A stretch of 11,685 nucleotides of DNA from Actinomycetes bacterium (GCA_023416315.1 JAEZIA010000185.1:1-11685), one strand, 5' to 3'. Positions 1 through 6,382 are shown, numbered from the stretch's first letter. Translations and numbers: made by a program. Notes: generated by a model not told the origin, from the letters alone.

Positions 1-43
1 CCGCAGCCATGCGAATATCCATCGCCGTCACCTTCTGGGCCAT
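1..43 (-). CDS. Probable IS481-type transposase, N-terminal fragment cut by the window edge
   Basis: On the minus strand an ATG at position 43 opens a frame that runs off the left edge after 14 codons, reading MAQKVTAMDIRMAA. From memory this resembles the N-terminus of integrase-core transposases of IS481-like elements in mycobacteria and other actinomycetes. The start is supported by its position just inside a pair of tandem repeats (73-114) of the kind found at the ends of such elements. No catalytic residue lies inside the window, so the family call rests on the short N-terminus and the repeats alone. It could also be an unrelated small protein. Confidence 0.4.
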   Translation of the reverse strand, partial: MAQKVTAMDIRMAA

Positions 44-72
44 GAACCATGCTGGTCCCAGCCCTACTCAGG

Positions 73-114
73 TGTCAGCGATGTCCCGAGACATAGAACT
101 GTCAGCGATGTCCC
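73..114. repeat. Tandem 15-bp repeats, probable terminal sequence of an insertion element
   Basis: The 15-mer TGTCAGCGATGTCCC occurs at 73-87 and again, identically, at 100-114, a 27-bp period. The first copy continues into GAGACATAGAAC and the second into CGAAC. Paired sites like these at the outer end of an element, just upstream of a transposase start, fit transposase-binding sites. The outer boundary is probably near 115-122 but cannot be fixed without the other end or an empty site. Confidence 0.5.
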
Positions 115-130
115 CGAACAGCACACGCCG

Positions 131-159
131 CTCAGCGAACGAAAGCGCGCCGAAATCGC
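131..159 (-). repeat. 29-bp 3'-end repeat element, copy A (behind the VOC gene)
   Basis: This segment matches 2004-2032 at 26 of 29 positions, in the same orientation. The shared core is GAACGAAA followed by CGCGCCGAA. On the minus strand it begins exactly 3 nt after the stop codon of the VOC gene (163-165). Copy B has the same 3-nt spacing behind mftR. It may be a dispersed intergenic repeat or part of a transcription-end structure. It also abuts the presumed insertion-element end. Confidence 0.55.
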
Positions 160-162
160 AAC

Positions 163-1419
163 TCAGAACTGGCCGAGATAGAACCGGGCGCCCTGGTCAT
201 CGGTGCACTCCGCCACCAGTCCATACGGCTGACGGCTGGGCGCGGCCAAAACGGTGCCGCCGGACTCGCGGACCCGGCTGACCGCCGCGTCGATGTCGGC
301 GACGGTCCACATCGGCAGCGTGCTCGGCGTGCGCGCGCCGCCGGCGGCGCCGGACATCGGGTGCGCGTTCTGCACAGCCCAACCGTCCTCGACGCGACCG
401 CGCTCGAAGGTCCATCCCAGGACCCGGCCGTAGAACGCACGGAACGCCGCCGCATTGCTCGTTTCGTACGTCATGTAGGACAGCTCACCGGTGCCCGCGC
501 CGTTGAGCAGCGGGCGAGGCTGGCTCGCGTCCGCGCGATAGATCGCGAACGCCCCACCCATGGGGTCGCGCGCGTCGAGCAGGGTGCCGACCGACGACGC
601 ACGTGCGGCACCCACAGAACCCCCGGCGGCGACGATCGCGGCGCGCGCCCGTTCCACATCGTCGACGGCGTAGCAGCAGAACAACGTCGCGCGGTCGGCG
701 CGGGAGAAGTCAATCCGCTCAACGGTATTGGTCACCCGGCCGGCCGAGTCGCATACCCAGCCCAGAACGTGTGAGTAGAAGGCGACCGCGCGGGCAACGT
801 CCGGACTTTGCACCGATACATAGCCGATGTCACCGTGTCGGATCGGCTCACGGACCGGCCCGCTGAGCATCCAGCGATGGCCGAACGGGTCGCGAATCGT
901 AGCGGCGCGGGCGCCGTGACCTTCGTACGGTTCGCGTAACACCTCGGCGCCATGGGTCCGGGCCTGAGCCAGCGCGGCGTCGGTATCGGCGACGTGCAGC
1001 ATCAGGCTCACCGAGTTGATCCCCGGGGTCGGCGCCCGCAATCCGAGCTCGGCGAATTCGTCTGCCAGGTACAGCACGCCACCGCCGATCGTCAGTTCGG
1101 CGTGGCCGATCCGCCCGTCGTCCATCACGATCGCCTCGCCGATCAGTTCCGCGCCGAAGGCGTCGCGGTACCAGTCGATCGCGGCGCGTGCGTCCGCCAC
1201 CGCCAGATACGGCAACGCGGCGGGCCGGGGCGGCTCGGTCTTGTTCGACGGGGTGTTCAATTCGGCGACTGCTGCCGCGGTGCCGCTCATGGTGACTCCT
1301 TGGGTGTTCGCGGGGAGGGACAACGCCGACTCCAGCCGCGCCCGCAAGGTGGCGACGAAGGCCGGATCGGGTTGCACGGGAGGGTCTTCGGTGGTCAAGA
1401 CGCGCAGTGGATCGGTCAT
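163..1419 (-). CDS. Triple-domain VOC (glyoxalase/dioxygenase-like) protein co-expressed with an ECF sigma factor
   Basis: The 418-aa product holds three consecutive VOC (beta-alpha-beta-beta-beta) modules, at about residues 68-188, 195-297 and 311-418. Module 1 has typical features such as IDWYRDAFGAEL, the IGHAEL strand and IRDPFGHRW. Modules 2 and 3 repeat the FYSHVLGW and FYGRVLGW helix pattern. VOC proteins include glyoxalases, metal-dependent dioxygenases and binding proteins; the substrate here cannot be told. The start ATG overlaps the sigma-factor stop as ATGA, so the two are translationally coupled. Residues 1-43 precede any VOC fold and contain a helical stretch, DPAFVATLRARLESAL. 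A second start, Met44 at 1290, has a much better ribosome site (see 1295-1301), so a 375-aa form is possible. A cytoplasmic protein is inferred, as no signal peptide or membrane segment is seen. Confidence 0.85.
   Translation of the reverse strand: MTDPLRVLTTEDPPVQPDPAFVATLRARLESALSLPANTQGVTMSGTAAAVAELNTPSNKTEPPRPAALPYLAVADARAAIDWYRDAFGAELIGEAIVMDDGRIGHAELTIGGGVLYLADEFAELGLRAPTPGINSVSLMLHVADTDAALAQARTHGAEVLREPYEGHGARAATIRDPFGHRWMLSGPVREPIRHGDIGYVSVQSPDVARAVAFYSHVLGWVCDSAGRVTNTVERIDFSRADRATLFCCYAVDDVERARAAIVAAGGSVGAARASSVGTLLDARDPMGGAFAIYRADASQPRPLLNGAGTGELSYMTYETSNAAAFRAFYGRVLGWTFERGRVEDGWAVQNAHPMSGAAGGARTPSTLPMWTVADIDAAVSRVRESGGTVLAAPSRQPYGLVAECTDDQGARFYLGQF
1295..1301 (-). promoter_or_regulatory. 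Internal Shine-Dalgarno site for a second start (Met44) in the VOC gene
   Basis: Read on the minus strand, AAGGAGT sits four to five bases before an in-frame ATG at 1290-1288. It is one of the best ribosome sites in the window, yet lies 43 codons inside the open frame that begins at 1419. Either translation starts here and the upstream 43 codons are leader, or two forms are made. Confidence 0.5.
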
Positions 1420-1970
1420 GAGTCACCGCCTTCCGGGTAGAGCTTTCTGAACGCGCGGCGCGCCCGGACCAGCAGCGCCTCGGTGGCGTGCACGCTGCGT
1501 CCGAGCAGCTTCGCGCACTCCGGTACCGCGCAGTCGTCCATGTAGCGCAGCACCAGCACGATGCGGTGCGCTTCGGATAGTTGGCCCAGCACGCTCTCGG
1601 CGACCATGCGGTCCAGTTCCATGTCCCACTCGTCGGCTGCCTCGGGCTCCGGCACGTCGGCAACCGGCACCGCGGACCGGGTCGAGCGGCGCCGATAGTG
1701 GTCGGCCAGCTTGTGCCGGGCCACGCCGAGCAGCCACGGCACCGCCAGCGGCGGCGGCGCGGACCGGCGGGCGGCATCCATCGCCGCGAGGAACGTCTCC
1801 GACGTGAGGTCCTCGGCGGTGGCCTGATCACCGCAGCGGCGGACGAAGTAGCCGTAGACGATCGGAAGTGCGTCGTCGTACAGCTCTAGCAGCCGTTGCG
1901 GAGCTTCGGTCGGTTCCGGATCCGCGCTCACACCCTTATCGTCGTCGCCCGGGCCCAAACTCCGACGCAC
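1416..1970 (-). CDS. ECF-type RNA polymerase sigma factor
   Basis: The 184-aa protein has the two-domain layout of extracytoplasmic-function sigma factors. A sigma-2 domain at about residues 26-95 includes AEDLTSETFLAAM and the WLLGVARHKLADHYRR helix that contacts the -10 element. A sigma-4 domain at about 122-177 contains LSEAHRIVLVLRYMDDCAV and the helix-turn-helix GRSVHATEALLVRARRAFRK. There is no C-terminal SnoaL-like extension and no anti-sigma factor beside it; the partner gene is the overlapping VOC protein. The frame opens with GTG at 1970, directly after an in-frame TGA, with poor ribosome-site spacing. GTG at 1931 (residue 14) is an alternative that leaves both domains intact. It lies 65 bp behind mftR on the same strand, across a long hairpin, so read-through from mftR is possible but not shown. 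The regulon is unknown. Confidence 0.88.
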   Translation of the reverse strand: MRRSLGPGDDDKGVSADPEPTEAPQRLLELYDDALPIVYGYFVRRCGDQATAEDLTSETFLAAMDAARRSAPPPLAVPWLLGVARHKLADHYRRRSTRSAVPVADVPEPEAADEWDMELDRMVAESVLGQLSEAHRIVLVLRYMDDCAVPECAKLLGRSVHATEALLVRARRAFRKLYPEGGDS

Positions 1971-1977
1971 CTTTTTT

Positions 1978-2034
1978 CAGCGATTTCGGCGCGAAAACCG
2001 TCGCTCAGTGAACGAAAACGCGCCGAAGTCGCTG
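1978..2034. repeat. Long imperfect hairpin between mftR and the sigma-factor gene
   Basis: CAGCGATTTCGGCGCG (1978-1993) is mirrored by CGCGCCGAAGTCGCTG (2019-2034), giving a 16-bp stem with one mismatch and a 25-nt loop. On the minus strand the hairpin starts 1 nt after the mftR stop, where a terminator would be expected. However, it is followed by AAAAAAG rather than a T-tract, so it is not a classical intrinsic terminator. Mycobacterial terminators often lack T-tracts. One arm belongs to repeat copy B and the other resembles an inverted partial copy. Confidence 0.6.
2004..2032 (-). repeat. 29-bp 3'-end repeat element, copy B (behind mftR)
   Basis: It matches 131-159 at 26 of 29 positions. 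It begins 3 nt after the mftR stop codon (2036-2038) on the minus strand, the same spacing as copy A behind the VOC gene. It supplies the right arm of the 1978-2034 hairpin. Confidence 0.55.
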
Positions 2035-2035
2035 G

Positions 2036-2641
2036 CTAGAGGTCGTCGAGACCGTGCGCGACGACGTCGAAGGCGTCGCCGATCGCCTCCGGCAGCGATA
2101 CCGCCTCGTTGGCCAGCCAGTATTCGTAGGCCGACAGGGCGACGCCGAGCATCAACCAGGCGACCGACTGGGGGACCAGGTCACCGGGCTGGCCACCCGT
2201 TCGTGCCGCCACGAAGTCCGCGACCACCGCGCGCCAGCCGGCGTACATCGTCATCGAGTGCGCCTGCAGCTCGGCGGTCTGCAGGATCACCCGCATCCGC
2301 TGCCGGTGCCGTTCGGTCTCCGATTCGTCAAAAGTGTTGAATGCCAACAATGCCGCCCGCAGCGCCGGGCTGATCGGTTCGGCGGTGTCGACCCGGTCGA
2401 ACAGCTCGCGGAAGTGCTGGAGATGGGTGTCGAAGTCGCCCCACGGGATCGCGTTCTTGGACGAGTAGTACCGGAACAGCGTGCGGCGGGCGATGCCGGA
2501 GGCCTGGGCTACGTCGTCGACGCTGACCGAGCCGAACCCGTAGTTCGCGAACAGGTCGAGTGCGACGTCGGTGATGTGGTCCTGGGTGGTGGACCGGCGC
2601 CGGCCCACGCGGGCACTTGGGGACCCCGCCGGAGGTGTCAT
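2036..2641 (-). CDS. mftR: MftR, TetR-family regulator of the mycofactocin cluster
   Basis: This is a TetR-type repressor. The DNA-binding domain (about residues 19-65 from the chosen start) has the helix-turn-helix VDDVAQASGIARRTLFRYYS, followed by SKNAIPWGDF, a signature I associate with MftR. The variable C-terminal half should form the ligand pocket; the M. smegmatis homologue is reported to respond to long-chain acyl-CoA and to repress the cluster. The frame is open to an ATG at 2677, but ATG 2641 is preceded by AAGGAAGGGG at good spacing, while the upstream ATG has no such site. The 201-aa form also fits the usual family length. The gene is divergent from mftA, so one control region can serve both. 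The stop runs into a hairpin and repeat copy B. Confidence 0.92.
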   Translation of the reverse strand: MTPPAGSPSARVGRRRSTTQDHITDVALDLFANYGFGSVSVDDVAQASGIARRTLFRYYSSKNAIPWGDFDTHLQHFRELFDRVDTAEPISPALRAALLAFNTFDESETERHRQRMRVILQTAELQAHSMTMYAGWRAVVADFVAARTGGQPGDLVPQSVAWLMLGVALSAYEYWLANEAVSLPEAIGDAFDVVAHGLDDL

Positions 2642-2685
2642 CGCACCCGCCCCTTCCTTTTCGGCACTCGATGCCATATTCTTGC

Positions 2686-2710
2686 GATCTCGATCACAAT
2701 TGTCGAGAAC
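2686..2710. promoter_or_regulatory. Candidate MftR operator and mftA promoter region
   Basis: The mftR-mftA gap contains the inverted repeat TCTCGA (2688-2693) / TCGAGA (2703-2708) with a 9-nt centre, extended by a G/C pair at 2686 and 2710. TetR operators are typically palindromes of this size. TTGCGA at 2682-2687 could be a -35 for mftA, which would place the palindrome between -35 and -10, a good site for repression. No convincing -10 follows. The palindrome is seen directly; its binding by MftR is inferred. Confidence 0.4.
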
Positions 2711-2735
2711 CTAGGCCGACGAAAGGGTGCTTTTC

Positions 2736-2831
2736 ATGGAGCCGAGCCAGGCAACTGAGACCGAAACCGAACTGGTGACCGAGACGCTGGTCGAAGAGGT
2801 CTCCATCGACGGGATGTGCGGGGTCTACTGA
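2736..2831 (+). CDS. mftA: MftA, mycofactocin precursor peptide (31 aa)
   Basis: This small gene encodes the ribosomal precursor of mycofactocin. The 31-residue peptide has an acidic, Glu/Thr-rich leader (residues 1-21) and ends in the family hallmark IDGMCGVY (24-31). In the known pathway the final Val30-Tyr31 pair is the only part that becomes cofactor: MftC decarboxylates the tyrosine and forms a carbon-carbon bond to the valine, and MftE then releases the modified dipeptide. The ATG is preceded by GAAAGGGT (2721-2728) at suitable spacing. mftB starts 2 nt behind the TGA, and mftC follows, which makes the identification secure despite the size. Confidence 0.96.
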   Translation: MEPSQATETETELVTETLVEEVSIDGMCGVY

Positions 2832-2833
2832 CC

Positions 2834-3148
2834 GTGCCCGCCCACGCTGTGGGCGATCCGGCTGTGGCCGGGTCGGCCTTCGACCCGGCACTCAGCTGGC
2901 GCCTGCATCCGCAGGTGGCCGTGCGCCCGGAGCCCTTCGGCGCGCTGCTGTACCACTTCGGCACCCGGAAGCTGTCGTTCCTGAAGAACCGCACGATCCT
3001 CGCCGTCGTGAACTCGCTCTCCGAGCACCCCGACGCGCGCTCCGCCCTGCGGGCCGCCGGCGTCGACGAGCCCGACGAGGCGCCCTACCTGCATGCGCTG
3101 AGCGTGCTGGTCACCTCGAACATGTTGACTCTCAAGGATTCCCAATGA
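2834..3148 (+). CDS. mftB: MftB, peptide chaperone that delivers MftA to the radical SAM enzyme
   Basis: MftB is a small RiPP-recognition protein of the PqqD-like type that binds the MftA leader and presents it to MftC. The 104-aa product contains the conserved block RPEPFGALLYHFGTRKLSFL (about residues 31-50), a stretch I recognise from mycobacterial MftB, followed by a helical C-terminal half. The start is chosen as GTG 2834, 2 nt after the mftA stop. An in-frame GTG at 2816 inside mftA would add six residues, and GTGs at 2849 and 2864 would shorten it. The stop overlaps the mftC start as ATGA, so B and C are probably made in matched amounts. Confidence 0.94.
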   Translation: MPAHAVGDPAVAGSAFDPALSWRLHPQVAVRPEPFGALLYHFGTRKLSFLKNRTILAVVNSLSEHPDARSALRAAGVDEPDEAPYLHALSVLVTSNMLTLKDSQ

Positions 3149-4314
3149 CTTCGGTGGCACCGGTACCCCGGCTGATCGAGCAGTTCGAGAGTGGTCTCGA
3201 CGCGCCGATCTGCCTGACGTGGGAGTTGACCTACGCCTGCAATCTGGCGTGCGTGCACTGCCTGTCGTCGTCCGGCAAGCGCGATCCCCGCGAGTTGTCC
3301 ACCCGGCAGTGCATGGACATCATCGACGAGCTCGAGCGCATGCAGGTCTTCTACGTCAACATCGGTGGCGGCGAACCCACTGTGCGCCCGGACTTCTGGG
3401 AGTTGGTCGACTACGCGACCGCCCACCATGTCGGGGTCAAGTTCTCCACCAACGGGGTCCGCATCACCCCCGAGGTGGCGGCCCGTCTGGCCGCCAGTGA
3501 TTACGTCGACGTCCAGATCTCCCTGGACGGTGCCACCGCCGAGGTCAACGACGCCGTCCGCGGGCCCGGCTCTTTCGACATGGCCACCCGCGCCCTGGAG
3601 AACCTGGCCGCCGCCGGGTTCAAAGACGCCAAGATCTCCGTGGTGGTGACCCGCCACAACGTCGACCAGCTCGACGACTTCAAGGCGCTCGCCGACCGCT
3701 ACGGCGCCACCCTGCGCATCACCCGCCTTCGTCCCTCCGGGCGCGGAGCCGACGTCTGGGACGAGCTGCATCCGACTCCCGAGCAGCAGGTGACGCTCTA
3801 CGACTGGCTGGTCGCCAAGGGGGAGCGGGTGCTCACCGGTGACTCGTTCTTCCACCTCTCCGGCCTGGGTGCGCCCGGGGCGCTGGCCGGACTGAACATG
3901 TGCGGCGCAGGTCGCGTGGTGTGTCTGATCGACCCGGTGGGCGACGTTTATGCCTGCCCATTCGCCATCCACGACCGGTTCCTGGCCGGGAACGTGGTGC
4001 GTGACAACGGTTTCGACAACGTCTGGAAGAACGCACCGCTGTTCCGTGAACTGCGCGAGCCCCAGTCGGCCGGCGCCTGCGGCAGCTGCGGGCATTACGA
4101 CGCCTGCCGCGGCGGCTGCATGGCCGCGAAGTTCTTCACCGGTCTGCCGCTGGACGGTCCCGACCCGGAGTGCGTCGAGGGCTACGGCACGCCCGCGCTG
4201 GCGGTCGAGCGGGACAAACCCCGGCCCAGCGCCGACCACTCGCGCGGTAAGCCGATCATGCTGACCCTGTCCACCCGGCCGCCGGCCAAGCCCTGCAACG
4301 AAAGTCCGATCTAG
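3145..4314 (+). CDS. mftC: MftC, radical SAM/SPASM mycofactocin maturase
   Basis: MftC uses S-adenosylmethionine radicals to decarboxylate the C-terminal tyrosine of MftA oxidatively and then to cross-link it to the neighbouring valine. The 389-aa protein carries the radical SAM cluster motif CNLACVHC (Cys32, Cys36, Cys39) and the SAM-binding GGGEP (74-78). The C-terminal SPASM region has cysteines 253, 260, 271, 312, 315, 321, 325 and 343, enough for two auxiliary iron-sulfur clusters. AAGGA lies 6 nt before the ATG, which overlaps the mftB stop. All expected ligands are present, so the enzyme looks intact. Confidence 0.97.
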   Translation: MTSVAPVPRLIEQFESGLDAPICLTWELTYACNLACVHCLSSSGKRDPRELSTRQCMDIIDELERMQVFYVNIGGGEPTVRPDFWELVDYATAHHVGVKFSTNGVRITPEVAARLAASDYVDVQISLDGATAEVNDAVRGPGSFDMATRALENLAAAGFKDAKISVVVTRHNVDQLDDFKALADRYGATLRITRLRPSGRGADVWDELHPTPEQQVTLYDWLVAKGERVLTGDSFFHLSGLGAPGALAGLNMCGAGRVVCLIDPVGDVYACPFAIHDRFLAGNVVRDNGFDNVWKNAPLFRELREPQSAGACGSCGHYDACRGGCMAAKFFTGLPLDGPDPECVEGYGTPALAVERDKPRPSADHSRGKPIMLTLSTRPPAKPCNESPI

Positions 4315-4318
4315 ATAA

Positions 4319-5512
4319 ATGGCACGCGACACCTGGTTCGAAACCGTCGCCATCGCGCAGGAGCGCGCGAAGAAGCGTCTCCCGAAGTCCGCGTATGGCG
4401 CACTCATCGGTGGCAGTGAGAAGGGCCTCACGGTCAACGGCAACAACGAGGCCTTCAACGAGCTCGGCTTTGCCCCGCACGTCATTGGTGCGCTCGAAAA
4501 GCGGGACATGGCAACGACAGTCATGGGCCAGGAGATTTCGCTGCCGGTGCTGATCTCGCCGACCGGTGTGCAGGCGGTGCACCCCGACGGCGAGGTGGCC
4601 GTGGCCCGCGCCGCCGCGGCCCGCGGCACCGCGATGGGACTGTCGTCGTTTGCCAGCAAGCCCGTCGAAGAGGTCGTCGCGGCCAACCCGAAGACGTTCT
4701 TCCAGATCTACTGGCTGGGCGACCGGGACGCCATCGCCGCCCGCGCCGAGCGGGCCCGCGCGGCCGGGGCGGTCGGGCTGATCGTGACCACCGACTGGAG
4801 CTTCAGCCACGGACGGGACTGGGGCAGCCCCAAGATCCCGGAAAAAATGGACCTCAAGACCATGGTCAAGATGAGTCCCGAGGTGCTCACCAAGCCGCGG
4901 TGGTTCTACCAGTGGGCCAAGACCATGCGGCCGCCCACGCTGTCGGTGCCGAACCAGGCCGCCAAGGGCGAGCCCGGTCCGCCGTTCTTTGACGCCTACG
5001 GCCAGTGGATGGGAACGCCCCCGCCGACCTGGGACGACATCGCATGGCTGCGGGAACTGTGGGGCGGCCCGTTCATGCTCAAGGGCGTCATGCGCATCGA
5101 CGATGCCAAACGCGCTGTGGATGCTGGCGTTTCGGCGATCTCGGTTTCCAATCACGGCGGCAACAATCTCGACGGCACGCCGGCCTCGATCCGGGCCCTA
5201 CCTGCCATCGCGGCCGAGGTCGGTGACCAGGTCGAGGTGCTGCTGGACGGCGGTGTCCGCCGCGGCAGCGACGTCATCAAGGCGCTGGCGCTCGGCGCCC
5301 GCGCGGTCATGATCGGCCGGGCGTACCTGTGGGGCCTGGCGGCCAATGGTCAGGCGGGTGTGGAGAACGTCCTCGACATCCTGTCCGGGGGTATCGACTC
5401 CGCCCTGCGGGGGCTGGGCAAGGCGTCGATCCACGACCTGACGGCCGAGGACATCTTGGTGCCGGACGGCTTCGTCCGGGCGCTCGGCGTGCCCGGTGAC
5501 GGGACGCGCTGA
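4319..5512 (+). CDS. mftD: MftD, FMN-dependent oxidase forming premycofactocin
   Basis: MftD belongs to the FMN-dependent alpha-hydroxy-acid dehydrogenase family (TIM barrel). In the pathway it deaminates the modified Val-Tyr dipeptide oxidatively to premycofactocin, creating the redox-active keto-lactam. Motifs in the 397-aa sequence are the FMN-contacting SPTGVQ region (80-85), FQIYWLGDRD (128-137), Lys255 in LKGVM, the active-site His in SNHGGNNLDG (277-286) and the phosphate-binding DGGVRRG and MIGRAYLWG segments (310-316, 331-339). It begins 4 nt after the mftC stop. No good Shine-Dalgarno sequence precedes the ATG, so translation probably depends on ribosomes finishing mftC. A 126-bp gap follows, the largest between genes of the cluster. 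Confidence 0.96.
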   Translation: MARDTWFETVAIAQERAKKRLPKSAYGALIGGSEKGLTVNGNNEAFNELGFAPHVIGALEKRDMATTVMGQEISLPVLISPTGVQAVHPDGEVAVARAAAARGTAMGLSSFASKPVEEVVAANPKTFFQIYWLGDRDAIAARAERARAAGAVGLIVTTDWSFSHGRDWGSPKIPEKMDLKTMVKMSPEVLTKPRWFYQWAKTMRPPTLSVPNQAAKGEPGPPFFDAYGQWMGTPPPTWDDIAWLRELWGGPFMLKGVMRIDDAKRAVDAGVSAISVSNHGGNNLDGTPASIRALPAIAAEVGDQVEVLLDGGVRRGSDVIKALALGARAVMIGRAYLWGLAANGQAGVENVLDILSGGIDSALRGLGKASIHDLTAEDILVPDGFVRALGVPGDGTR

Positions 5513-5550
5513 CCCCGTCCTAAGTTGTCCTTTGGTGCAGGCGTGACTGA

Positions 5551-5591
5551 CGGGACGGCGGTGAACGCTCCGGGCGACCACGGCCGTCCCG
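5551..5591. repeat. GC-rich inverted repeat in the mftD-mftE gap
   Basis: CGGGACGGC (5551-5559) and GCCGTCCCG (5583-5591) form a perfect 9-bp stem with a 23-nt loop. A smaller stem (GACGGG 5498-5503 / CCCGTC 5514-5519) spans the mftD stop. No T-tract follows either. They could reduce read-through into mftE or protect the upstream message. Function is inferred only. Confidence 0.4.
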
Positions 5592-5592
5592 A

Positions 5593-5625
5593 TTGCGAAA
5601 GAAATCCGTCTTCTCCTCTAACAAT
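5593..5625 (+). promoter_or_regulatory. Weak candidate promoter before mftE
   Basis: The gap before mftE becomes locally AT-rich, with TTGCGA at 5593-5598 and TAACAAT at 5619-5625. The hexamers resemble -35 and -10 boxes, but the 20-nt spacing is longer than ideal. The same TTGCGA hexamer and an ACAATTG heptamer also occur before mftA. An internal promoter for mftE-F-G is possible but unproven. Confidence 0.25.
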
Positions 5626-5638
5626 TGGCGCACGGCAG

Positions 5639-6382
5639 GTGAATTCGGCCTACCATCGGCGCGTGGCTTTTCGGAGCGAACTGGGTAACTCGACATCGGG
5701 TCAGCTTCGCGATACCTCGCCCACGATCTTGATTCCGGTTGGTTCGACCGAACAGCACGGCCCGCACCTGCCGCTCGACACCGACACCCGCATCGCCACC
5801 GCCGTCGCCCGGGCTGCCACCGAAGAGCTCAGCGGTTTCGATCATGATCAGTTTCTGCTCGCGCCCGCGATCGCGTACGGCGCCTCGGGCGAGCACGAGG
5901 GCTTCGCCGGGACGGTGTCGATCGGCACCGAGGCACTGACGACGGTGCTCGTCGAGTACGGGCGCTCGGCTTGTGGCTGGGCCCGGCGGATCGTGTTCGT
6001 CAACGGCCACGGCGGCAATCTGGAGGCGTTGCGCTCGGCGGTGCGTTTGCTGCGGGCAGAGGGCCGCGACGCCGCGTGGTGCCCGTGCGTGGCCGAGGGC
6101 GGTGACGCCCACGCCGGCCATACGGAAACGTCTGTATTGCTACATATTTCACCGGCCGACGTCCTCACCGACGCTTGGTGTAGCGGGAACAGGGCGCCAC
6201 TGGCTACCCTTTTGCCGCAGATGCGTCACGGCGGGGTGGCAGCGGTGAGTGAGGTGGGCGTGTTGGGAGATCCGACGACGGCGACTGCGGCCGACGGTGC
6301 TCGCATTTTCGAGCACATGGTCTCGGACTGTTCGCGACGGATCGATCGATGGCGACCTGCCGGTGACGGGATGCTGATATGA
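5639..6382 (+). CDS. mftE: MftE, creatininase-like peptidase that releases the modified dipeptide
   Basis: MftE is a metal-dependent peptidase of the creatininase family. It cuts MftC-processed MftA just before the terminal pair, freeing the Val-Tyr-derived core for MftD. The 247-aa form shows the metal-binding GSTEQHGPHLPLD segment (Glu38, His40, Asp47), NGHGGN (122-127) and HAGHTETS (158-165, with Glu163). The frame stays open upstream to 5525. GTG 5639 is chosen because it gives the N-terminus VNSAYHRRV, which matches mycobacterial MftE proteins as I remember them; GTG 5663 is the alternative. Neither has a strong ribosome site. The stop overlaps the mftF start as ATGA. Confidence 0.94.
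   Translation: MNSAYHRRVAFRSELGNSTSGQLRDTSPTILIPVGSTEQHGPHLPLDTDTRIATAVARAATEELSGFDHDQFLLAPAIAYGASGEHEGFAGTVSIGTEALTTVLVEYGRSACGWARRIVFVNGHGGNLEALRSAVRLLRAEGRDAAWCPCVAEGGDAHAGHTETSVLLHISPADVLTDAWCSGNRAPLATLLPQMRHGGVAAVSEVGVLGDPTTATAADGARIFEHMVSDCSRRIDRWRPAGDGMLI

Noticed and set aside
848..1831. 327-aa minus-strand open frame overlapping the sigma and VOC genes
   Set aside because: It is very rich in Arg, Pro and Ser and is an out-of-frame shadow of the two real genes on the same strand.
2736..2831. Possibility that the window contains a new type of RiPP system
   Set aside because: The precursor ending, MftB, the SPASM enzyme and the order of the following genes all match described mycofactocin clusters.
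3085..4686. 533-aa minus-strand open frame opposite mftC and the start of mftD
   Set aside because: It lies antisense to genes with intact motifs, has low-complexity composition typical of the antisense frame in GC-rich coding DNA, and shows no recognisable domain.
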